Of a stretch of 64,000 nucleotides of DNA, positions 1 through 6,898 are shown piece after piece. This stretch comes from Arthrobacter sp. ISL-95 (GTDB lineage Bacteria > Actinomycetota > Actinomycetes > Actinomycetales > Micrococcaceae): NCBI RefSeq assembly GCF_018613695.1, contig NZ_JAGGPR010000005.1, positions 741,571-805,570 of the forward strand. The letters are read 5' to 3'. The notes under the pieces were generated by a model. That model was not told where the DNA came from. It was given only the letters and a program-made list of their open reading frames with translations, and made no database searches. The translations under genes were made by a program, and so were the position numbers. Numbering within the stretch: the first letter of the stretch is position 1; the number at the start of each line of letters is the position of its first letter.

Positions 1-440
1 GTCTTGAATCCGAAGGTGGTAATTCCACGGATTGTACTGCGTTCAGTGATCGAGTCTTTGTGGGCCTTCGAACCGATAACGACATGCGGTTTGGTGGCTA
101 GTTTTTTGTCTTCGTCAAGATCGTCCGTGCCGAAGGGGAGGTCGTCGGCCGTGAGGAGTACCCGGCGGCCGGAGCTGGCTTCGATGCCCCTTCGGTAGGC
201 ATTTCCCATGCCCTTTTGGCTCTGGAGAACCTGGAACGTCACGTTGGGAGTGTCCACCGCGTGCTTGAGGGCGACCTCGAGTGTTTTGTCGGAAGAACCG
301 TTCTCCACGATGATGATCTCGGAGGTGCCACTGGTCAAGTAGCCGGAAAGACGGGCCATTGTTGCCGCCAAAATCCGTTCTCCGTTATAGACCGGGATCA
401 CAACGGAGAGATCCGGTTGGCCTGCCTGGTCGAAAGTCAA
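1..440 (-). CDS. Family 2 glycosyltransferase, N-terminal part (runs off the window edge)
   Basis: Only the first ~146 codons are present; the gene continues beyond base 1. The minus strand reads LSVVIPVYN near the start, then IIIVENGSSD, then GMGNAYRRGI and LLTADDLPFG. These are the nucleotide-binding loops of GT-A fold family 2 transferases, in an arrangement like dolichyl-phosphate or polyprenyl-phosphate sugar transferases. Such enzymes move a sugar from a nucleotide donor to a lipid or polysaccharide acceptor on the inner membrane face. The start is taken as TTG at 440, which has a GAGGAG about 4 bases upstream; no ATG or GTG lies close by, so the start is uncertain. It shares its strand with the secreted-protein genes to the right, but a terminator-like hairpin near 590-627 separates them. 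Acceptor and sugar cannot be told from this fragment. Confidence 0.75.
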   Translation of the reverse strand, partial: MTFDQAGQPDLSVVIPVYNGERILAATMARLSGYLTSGTSEIIIVENGSSDKTLEVALKHAVDTPNVTFQVLQSQKGMGNAYRRGIEASSGRRVLLTADDLPFGTDDLDEDKKLATKPHVVIGSKAHKDSITERSTIRGITTFGFK

Positions 441-592
441 GACTCTCCTCGGTAGTTCGTGCCGACGAATTCTTGAACGCCAGCCGCAGCCCGCAACGCT
501 GGTGTCACGAGTTCCTTGCAAACCCTCAGTCTAGTTCATTGTTGGATGCCTTCTGTGGAAGGGCAGCAGCTTCACCGCTGGCGGCAGACGAA

Positions 593-625
593 AGGGGTGC
601 ACCGGATATTCTCCGATGCACCCCT
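593..625 (-). terminator. Hairpin terminator after the Ig/FG-GAP protein gene
   Basis: The arms 593-606 and 612-625 pair over 14 bp with one mismatch, and a short T-containing stretch follows in the leftward direction. It lies just after the stop of the leftward gene ending at 654, where a rho-independent terminator is expected. Confidence 0.6.
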
Positions 626-653
626 CAAAACAGCAAGCTACGTCCGGCCCCTA

Positions 654-3600
654 TCAGGGGAGCGAGGTGAATCCTTGCCATCCGTTGCCTATCTGGCCCC
701 AAGCCAGCCAGCCGCCGGTACCGTTGCCTGGATAGAGCCACAGATTGCCGCTGGCGTCCCGGGCCAGGACATCAGCTTTTCCATTGCCGTTGAAATCGCC
801 TGGTCCGAGCAGGGCCGTCATGCCGTTCCACCCGCTGCCGATCTGGGAGCGCGTGCCCCACCCGCTGCTGCCGTTGCCGGGGTAGAGCCACAAGACGCCT
901 CCCGTATCGCGGGCAATGACGTCGGTCTTCGCGTCGCCGTTGAAGTCACCAGTGCTGAACATGGCGTTCATGACGTTCCAGCCTGCTCCGACCTGGGTCC
1001 GGCCGGTGCTGAACTTACCCGATCCGTCACCTTTGTAGAGCCACAGGACTCCGGAAGCATCCCTGGCGAGGACATCCGATTTTCCGTCTCCGCTGAAGTC
1101 GCCCGGTGCTGCCACAGCCGTGAAGCCGCTCCAACCGGAGCCGACAACCTCAGGAGGCTGCCATCCGCCTACACCGTTGCCTTTGAAGAGCAGGATCTGG
1201 CCGGAGGCGTCCCGGGCCAGGACGTCACTTCGTCCATCGCCGCTGAAGTCCCGTGTTGGGACGATCAGGTTGTAGTTGTTCCACGATGTACCTGTGTTGA
1301 CCTTGCCCAACCATCCGCCGGTGCCGTTGCCCGGGTAGAGCCACAGGGTACCTGCAGCGTCCCTGGCGAGGACGTCATTCTTGGCGTCGGAGTTGTAATC
1401 CTTCCAAGTATTAGCCGGCGCCGCAGGCAAAGTGTACGTCTGTGATGCCACTGCGGATTGGTTTCCGGCGGCATCAACGGCGAAGTACTTGACCGTGGTG
1501 GTGGCCGCCGGAGTGACTGTCACCGTTGTGGTCCCTGAAGGGCTTGAAACCGTCGGTGTGGAGTTGTCCGTGGTGTAGTAAATCTTCGCCCCGGACTCTG
1601 TTGTCAACGTGACCTTTTGACCAAGGGTGAGGTTTCCACCCAAGGGGCTTGCAGCCACCGTTGGGGCAACGTTGTCCAGAACATACACCTGGGATTGGGG
1701 TGCGGAAGCATTGTTGGCTGCGTCCACGGCAATGTACTTGATGGTCTTGTTTCCCATGGTGATGGGACCGGTGTAGAGGGTACTGGTCGCGGTGGGAGTT
1801 GTGCCATTCTCCGTGTAGTAGATCTTGGCGTCGGCCTCACTCGCGGTCAGTGTGACCTTGGCGGTAGGACCATACGTTCCGCCTACGGGACTGGCTGTCA
1901 CGGTAGGTGGTGTGGTGTCAGCTACGAAGACCGTGAAGTTGACGCCTGCAACGGTGGTGTTGCCTGCAGCATCCCTGGCCTCTACCTCGAACCTGTTTGG
2001 TCCGTTCGCGATGTCCGCATAGACCTTCGGCGAGGTACATGCGGTGAAGGCATCGGTTCCCAATCGGCAACGGAATCCCACCACGTCCGAGGAGGTGGAG
2101 CTGAATTGGAACTGGTAGCCGGCGCCGACGGTGGCTCCGCTGGCCGGAGCCGTGATCGCCACCTGGGGGGCCGTCAGATCAGCTGTGACTGTTTGTGCAG
2201 CAACGGGGCTGACATTGCCCGCCTGGTCGGTGCTGCGGATCCGCAAAGTATGGACACCGGCTGTGGTGAGCGTGAAGGTGTCGCCCGGTACACAGGCCTT
2301 GAAAGCGGTATCTGCAGTGGAGTCAACTGAACAGGTGAGTGTCGTTCCTGGCTCGAAAGTGGCACCCAAGACAGGCTTACCGTTGACCACCTGACCACTG
2401 TTTGGAGCAGTGAAGACAGGGGTAGCAGGTGCGACTGTATCCACCGTGAAGGTCCGTGAAACCGGAACTCCGCCTGGGGCAGGCCTTACGGAGAAGGTCT
2501 GCGGTCCGTTGAGAAGTGCAGTTGACGTATAGGTTCCGCCAGTGCAGTCCGCCCACGTCCCGCCCATGGAACACTCCAAGGCGCTGCCGGCCGGTTCTGC
2601 GGTCACAACGAACGTCGGAGTGGTGTCATTGGTGAACTCGGGGTTGGGGGCCTGTGCGCCGTTTGCCAGCGTGGGACCTGAAGTAATTTTGGCCACTGCG
2701 CCGCCGAGGAGGCTGATACTGCCCCGTCCGGTCCCCGGGGTGGAGCCCAGCTGTCCGGGATCGTCGAGGACCAGAAGTTGACCGCCACGTATTCCCAGGC
2801 CGCTGATCTTGCTGAATCCCAAGGCCCATTGGTTGTCTACTGCGCCGGTGGCGAGGTTGAGGCGTGACACCTTGTCTGCGCCCGCTGTGGTGCCGCTGTT
2901 CGTTCCGGTGTAGATAATGTTGGCGTCGTAGTCGTAGAAGATCGACGATGCGATGCCGACGTTGTAGGAAGCCAACGGCACGTAGTCTGTCATTTCACCG
3001 TTGTCCGGGGCAGAGAACGCCCTGAGGCCAGTGGTTTCGAGAACATAGACACTGACGTGTCCGTTGCTGTCCCAGCCCGCTGCCACAAGGCCCAGTGCGC
3101 GGGTGGTGACCGACGCAATGGATTCAATACTTGGGTGCATGATTGTGGGATCAACGATTTTGATGATGGAGCGGGCATTGGCGAACGACATATAGATGTT
3201 GCCGTCAGGGCCGTCGGAAACCGCATTCGGACGGACGTCGCCATCGAGGACCGTCAGCGTACTGCTGTACTCGAAGAGGTCCAATGGCGGATTCCATACT
3301 GCCCGTACAAGATGAGAACTCCCCACAGCTGAGTCCGGAATGAAGGCTGTTTCATCGCCGTTGCCGATGGACCCAGGAGTCGGATCGAGCATGATGGAAA
3401 CTCCTGGCACCTTAGGTCCCGGCCCTGCTCCTGGCAGACTTCCCCCCAAGCATGTGTCTCCCTCGATGGTGCCTGCATTCCCGTTCACGGGTTCGGACAT
3501 CCGGCAGAATCCGGCCACACTGTCTGAAACCCACATCCGGCCAATGGGGTCCAGAACAGTCCCCGCCGGCTTGGTGAGCCCAACCCCTATGATTTGTTTT

Positions 3601-3737
3601 TGTTGGTCCGCATGGGCGGGAGTGCTTGAGACCACCGCTGTCATGCCTGCAACCGTCAGGAGAACTGCTGCGAGTGCCGTGACGACCTTGTGTCCGCGAA
3701 GCCGCCAACCGGCGTCGGGCCTTGTTTGCTGTTCCAT
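654..3737 (-). CDS. Large secreted protein: beta-propeller, Ig-like and chitobiase-type domains, C-terminal FG-GAP repeats
   Basis: The protein is 1027 residues. Residues ~13-43 form a signal peptide ending AHA before DQQ, so it is exported. Then comes a ~330-residue region resembling NHL-type propellers, Ig-like modules introduced by FTVDTVAP-type linkers, and two copies of a chitobiase/hexosaminidase C-terminal-like module (KIYYTENGTTP, KIYYTTDNSTP). Five C-terminal repeats of ~52 residues follow, each built on D-F-x-G-D-G-x-x-D-V-L-A-R-D, the calcium-binding FG-GAP/VCBS pattern. No catalytic domain was recognised, so adhesion or carbohydrate binding is an inference. The ATG at 3737 shares its A with the TAA of the upstream lipoprotein gene (TAATG), which suggests translational coupling. 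An in-frame extension to 3899 would bury the signal peptide and was not used. Confidence 0.8.
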   Translation of the reverse strand: MEQQTRPDAGWRLRGHKVVTALAAVLLTVAGMTAVVSSTPAHADQQKQIIGVGLTKPAGTVLDPIGRMWVSDSVAGFCRMSEPVNGNAGTIEGDTCLGGSLPGAGPGPKVPGVSIMLDPTPGSIGNGDETAFIPDSAVGSSHLVRAVWNPPLDLFEYSSTLTVLDGDVRPNAVSDGPDGNIYMSFANARSIIKIVDPTIMHPSIESIASVTTRALGLVAAGWDSNGHVSVYVLETTGLRAFSAPDNGEMTDYVPLASYNVGIASSIFYDYDANIIYTGTNSGTTAGADKVSRLNLATGAVDNQWALGFSKISGLGIRGGQLLVLDDPGQLGSTPGTGRGSISLLGGAVAKITSGPTLANGAQAPNPEFTNDTTPTFVVTAEPAGSALECSMGGTWADCTGGTYTSTALLNGPQTFSVRPAPGGVPVSRTFTVDTVAPATPVFTAPNSGQVVNGKPVLGATFEPGTTLTCSVDSTADTAFKACVPGDTFTLTTAGVHTLRIRSTDQAGNVSPVAAQTVTADLTAPQVAITAPASGATVGAGYQFQFSSTSSDVVGFRCRLGTDAFTACTSPKVYADIANGPNRFEVEARDAAGNTTVAGVNFTVFVADTTPPTVTASPVGGTYGPTAKVTLTASEADAKIYYTENGTTPTATSTLYTGPITMGNKTIKYIAVDAANNASAPQSQVYVLDNVAPTVAASPLGGNLTLGQKVTLTTESGAKIYYTTDNSTPTVSSPSGTTTVTVTPAATTTVKYFAVDAAGNQSAVASQTYTLPAAPANTWKDYNSDAKNDVLARDAAGTLWLYPGNGTGGWLGKVNTGTSWNNYNLIVPTRDFSGDGRSDVLARDASGQILLFKGNGVGGWQPPEVVGSGWSGFTAVAAPGDFSGDGKSDVLARDASGVLWLYKGDGSGKFSTGRTQVGAGWNVMNAMFSTGDFNGDAKTDVIARDTGGVLWLYPGNGSSGWGTRSQIGSGWNGMTALLGPGDFNGNGKADVLARDASGNLWLYPGNGTGGWLAWGQIGNGWQGFTSLP

Positions 3738-4270
3738 TACGCCACTTCCTTCAACCACTTGGTCAGGACAGCGGCTTGCGGTGCCATGGGCGCCAGCGTG
3801 AGAGCCCCCTTGACGATGGGAACACCGCCGAGCCCGTAGAGTGCCGTACTGATGGTCGGTGGATTGTTCCTGGTGCAGGCTTTGACAATTGCGAGGCAAA
3901 TGTCATTCCGTGATCCAGCGGCGCCCGCTTCTATAGCGACATTTACTGCGGCATTTTCTTCCGCTGCCAATGTCTGGGGCTGTGGGCCGACATAAGTCAC
4001 TACGACGTCGGCGAATTTCTTGTATTGAGTGTTTGCCCAAACCTCTTCAAGGCTCGACAAGATGATGAGCGGATTTCCATTGGCTCCGCGGCACTCGAAT
4101 TGATAGCGCTTTACTGGTTCGGGTCTTTCGACGCGTGGTTTGTCGGCATCGCCGGCATTCGTGACGCCCAGTTTGAAGGGCTCAACATTTTCTACGACCT
4201 TGACCGAGCAGCCTGTAAGAACGAGACCGGCTAGGCCAAGCTGGACGACAACGCGTCTTGGCATGTCCAC
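3737..4270 (-). CDS. Lipoprotein, short paralogue of the neighbouring lipoprotein
   Basis: The protein is 177 residues with a lipoprotein signal: a hydrophobic run ends in VLTGC, with the lipidated cysteine at residue 21. The mature part carries a pattern shared with the next gene upstream: an aromatic-rich F-x-C segment, SLEEVWANTQY, a Y-x-G-x-x-P segment, an E-E pair and a final A-C-T-R. The two are therefore tandem paralogues, although this copy lacks the ~90-residue C-terminal part of the longer one. The start is GTG at 4270, in-frame ATG at 4264 being the alternative, with GGGGA about 9 bases upstream. It overlaps the start of the FG-GAP protein by one base. Function is unknown; both proteins would sit on the outer face of the cytoplasmic membrane. 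Confidence 0.75.
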   Translation of the reverse strand: MDMPRRVVVQLGLAGLVLTGCSVKVVENVEPFKLGVTNAGDADKPRVERPEPVKRYQFECRGANGNPLIILSSLEEVWANTQYKKFADVVVTYVGPQPQTLAAEENAAVNVAIEAGAAGSRNDICLAIVKACTRNNPPTISTALYGLGGVPIVKGALTLAPMAPQAAVLTKWLKEVA

Positions 4271-4348
4271 CGAGGGATCCCCACTTCATTCGGATGCTCC
4301 CCAGCTCCGCATGCAGTTGGATTTTCGCCCCAGCCGTTACCGGCTGCA

Positions 4349-5146
4349 TTACTCCATCTTCTCCCAAATTCCGCATTTGTCACTAGTTAGGACGTCTTTT
4401 TCTTCAAGGATTATTCCGGATTGACCTTCTACTGCCCCTCCGCTGGCCTTTTTGCTGCCGTCAGAGGCAGACACTGACCACGTGCAGCCCTCAGGCGGGG
4501 TCTTTCGGAGATGGAACTTCCCGGGAACCAGGCCACCGCTCGCTACTGCGTACTCACCGTCTCCAGCCCGTTCGCCGGACGCCCAGAGTCCTATGATTTT
4601 TCCTTGTGGCGCCTTGGGGCAGAGCTCACTGGCCGCTTGCAGCATCTGCCGGCTGCTGCGTCCGAACAGTTCGGAAGCGGCGTCGTCGCTGACGCGTGTG
4701 CAGAGCCCCAGGGCCGTCAAATACGCGTCGAGGCCGTCGGATGGTGTGACGTTGGGCTCTGCTATGGAGATGATCCTCGACTCATCCTCAGTGGGTTCGA
4801 AGGGAACCAGCCCTTCATAGCTCGCAGTGCAGGAAGACAGCCGGACATATTCCGTAGAAGCCCACACCTCCGCAAGACTTGTGAAGGTAACATCCGGAAC
4901 CGCCTCGTTAAGGTTTGAGCATACGTAAGAGAACCGGCCCGAATCGTCGGGGGCTCCGGCGCCCTGTCCGCTGCCATTGCCGGGCGTTGTCGGTTCGGGG
5001 TCCGACGACGCCGATGATGAAGGCCTGGTGGTCGGAGCTGTCGATGCGGAGGAAAGGGATGAAGTGGTGGGCGCGGGTGTTGTTGTGCCGGAGCATCCGG
5101 CAATCAGCAGTATCAGCGCCGCAGCGGCCGGGTACAGGGTTCGCAT
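4349..5146 (-). CDS. Lipoprotein of unknown function, long paralogue
   Basis: The protein is 265 residues. The signal peptide ends LLIAGC (cysteine at residue 18) and is followed by a ~50-residue Ser/Thr/Pro-rich linker typical of surface lipoproteins. The central part (SLAEVWASTEY, then a Y-x-G-x-x-P segment, then L-C-T-R) matches the shorter lipoprotein downstream. The C-terminal ~90 residues are unique to this copy and contain G-L-x-x-S-G-E and G-C-T-W, with cysteines that could form a disulfide. The start at 5146 is set by GGAGGT four bases before the ATG and by the position of the signal peptide. Gene order suggests co-transcription with the short paralogue and the FG-GAP protein. No known family was recognised. 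Confidence 0.75.
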   Translation of the reverse strand: MRTLYPAAAALILLIAGCSGTTTPAPTTSSLSSASTAPTTRPSSSASSDPEPTTPGNGSGQGAGAPDDSGRFSYVCSNLNEAVPDVTFTSLAEVWASTEYVRLSSCTASYEGLVPFEPTEDESRIISIAEPNVTPSDGLDAYLTALGLCTRVSDDAASELFGRSSRQMLQAASELCPKAPQGKIIGLWASGERAGDGEYAVASGGLVPGKFHLRKTPPEGCTWSVSASDGSKKASGGAVEGQSGIILEEKDVLTSDKCGIWEKME

Positions 5147-5245
5147 GGTGACCTCCACCTCCATGGTTGTCAGAACCCGAGTGCTGGTCAATGAGTTTTC
5201 CCGCGATTCGGGTATCAATACCGCTACAAAAGTGTTGCTGTGCAA

Positions 5246-5287
5246 AACGTCGAAGGCCCTGATCCGGTGACCAAGGCCTTCGACGTT
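5246..5287 (-). terminator. Rho-independent terminator after the ceramidase-like gene
   Basis: A perfect 13-bp inverted repeat (arms 5246-5258 and 5275-5287) is followed in the leftward direction by TTTTGC. It starts 9 bases after the stop codon of the ceramidase-like gene and separates that gene from the lipoprotein cluster. Confidence 0.85.
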
Positions 5288-5295
5288 GTTGGTTC

Positions 5296-6642
5296 TTAGG
5301 CGAACATTGAGTTCAGGGTGTTGATGACAGTTGCTTCGACGCCCGTTGTTCCGCCCCTGAAGTGACCGATGTGTCCGTAGACGGTCATGGCGCCCCCCGC
5401 GATTCCCGGATGGTCCGGGTCCCAGCCGCCTTCGTAGCTGCCCCCGGCTGAATAGGGCGGCAGGAACTGGGCACTGGGTAGGTAGTAGCACGACTCGTTT
5501 CCGTAGCCACCAACGATGACGCCATTTGCGCCGCCGAACCTTGCGCGGAAATACGCGGCATAACCGCTGACCAGCTCACCACCTACGATTCCGATCCTCA
5601 GCTGTGGGCTTCCCCCGAACTTCCAGACCTGGAAGGGACAGGCGACCGTCGTTGCATAGCTGCCGCTGTCGATTCGACCAATCATGACTTGGGCGTGGCG
5701 TCCATACCAAGCCGGATTGCCGTCCAGGTTGGGCAACCGAGACACATAGGCGGCGCGGACAGCTGCCATGTTCCCGGCCGTGGGCGTGATGTCCAGCGGA
5801 ATCTGCACTTCCTGGTAGCTGGTTTGCAGGGGGCTGCCAATGGATCTGCCCGGTGTCTGTATGGCCACGTCAACAGCAGCGCCCAGCGTGGTGGCGTACT
5901 CGTCCCTCAACTCCCAGCTGGGTACTCCCATAGGGTTCTGGTCTCCAGCTGCTCCTTGCAGGAACAGGGCAAAGCACTCCGGGTTGTTGTTTTCGATGTA
6001 GTTGCAAGCTCCGGCGGGATAATCGCCGTCGAAAAGCGTGCGCATGCCAGCCGCCACAGGGTGGCAAGCGTAGTTGAAGATGACTGCTACGGCGTTTCCG
6101 TTGGACTTGCGCGCGACGATGATGGGAACGGTGTCTTCAAGGTAGGGCAGTCCTACCCTGTTGTACGCGATGCTGGCTGTTGTGACCTTGTAGTCCAACG
6201 TGACCGGCGTCTGGGCTGCATCGAGTGCCTCGCTGGCAGCCTCCACGAGATCATTCTCCAGGTGCTCGCTGTAGGTCTCCACCATTGACAGGTCCGATAG
6301 TCCGTAGCACATGAACGGGTGGAGGGTGTCGACGACGGCAGGCCCGTTGTGCGTGTGCGTGGACTGAATGAGGATGTCGCCGTTGGACCAACCCGCCAGC
6401 GCCAGGATCCGTTGCCGGGCGCGCTGGTGGATTGATCTGGGCAGGGCCAGAATGTCAACGCTCATGATGAGGTTGGGGGAGCCGTTTTCCCACAGCACAA
6501 TCGCACGAACCCATAACGATTCGTAGGGTGCACTGCTGGTAGCCTCCCGGCCGCCGTCGAGGGTTCCGTACCCCGCCATATAGGGATTGACGTCAAGCGG
6601 CGGCGATATGCTGACCTTGGCCGTTGAAACGGTAAACGCCAT
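5296..6642 (-). CDS. Neutral/alkaline ceramidase-like protein
   Basis: The protein is 448 residues. The N-terminal half matches the neutral/alkaline non-lysosomal ceramidase N-terminal domain: a VSISPP-x-MAGYG opening, LIMSVDIL, the zinc-site segment QSTHTHNGPAV and later FNYACHPV. Known members cleave the amide bond of ceramide using a zinc ion, but many bacterial members of this superfamily have no tested substrate. It is shorter than secreted Pseudomonas-type ceramidases (about 670 residues) and lacks their C-terminal Ig-like domain. No signal peptide is visible, so a cytoplasmic location is inferred and a lipid substrate is doubtful. The start is ATG at 6642, with AAGGAG 9 bases upstream. 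It is a single gene with its own terminator. Confidence 0.75.
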   Translation of the reverse strand: MAFTVSTAKVSISPPLDVNPYMAGYGTLDGGREATSSAPYESLWVRAIVLWENGSPNLIMSVDILALPRSIHQRARQRILALAGWSNGDILIQSTHTHNGPAVVDTLHPFMCYGLSDLSMVETYSEHLENDLVEAASEALDAAQTPVTLDYKVTTASIAYNRVGLPYLEDTVPIIVARKSNGNAVAVIFNYACHPVAAGMRTLFDGDYPAGACNYIENNNPECFALFLQGAAGDQNPMGVPSWELRDEYATTLGAAVDVAIQTPGRSIGSPLQTSYQEVQIPLDITPTAGNMAAVRAAYVSRLPNLDGNPAWYGRHAQVMIGRIDSGSYATTVACPFQVWKFGGSPQLRIGIVGGELVSGYAAYFRARFGGANGVIVGGYGNESCYYLPSAQFLPPYSAGGSYEGGWDPDHPGIAGGAMTVYGHIGHFRGGTTGVEATVINTLNSMFA

Positions 6643-6830
6643 GAAAGATCACTCCTTGATTGTGCGCATTGGTGACCTTCGCTTGCCCCCAAACAAAGCC
6701 CGTTTCCCGAATGCGCTGAACAGCCAATACGTGAGACCACCTTCATTAGATCACGCAATCCTGTGATTTAAGCCAGTCCTTCGACCTAAACATTATTTGT
6801 TTCCTTTACGGAGTTTTTGGCAAATGCGAA

Positions 6831-6868
6831 AGGGCCTGCACACTCCTTTTCGAAAGTGTGCAGGCCCT
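6831..6868 (-). terminator. Strong hairpin terminator after the lysozyme gene
   Basis: A perfect 14-bp stem (6831-6844 with 6855-6868) and a 10-base loop lie 30 bases downstream of the leftward lysozyme stop. The T-rich stretch beyond it is weak, but stem length and placement support a terminator. Confidence 0.8.
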
Positions 6869-6898
6869 TAGCGAATTCCGGGCGTTGAGCCGGAGCGT

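Noticed and set aside
680-1420. Regularly spaced similar DNA units suggesting a repeat array or CRISPR
   Set aside because: The ~156-base periodicity equals the FG-GAP protein repeats in frame; units diverge and there are no short identical repeats with unique spacers.
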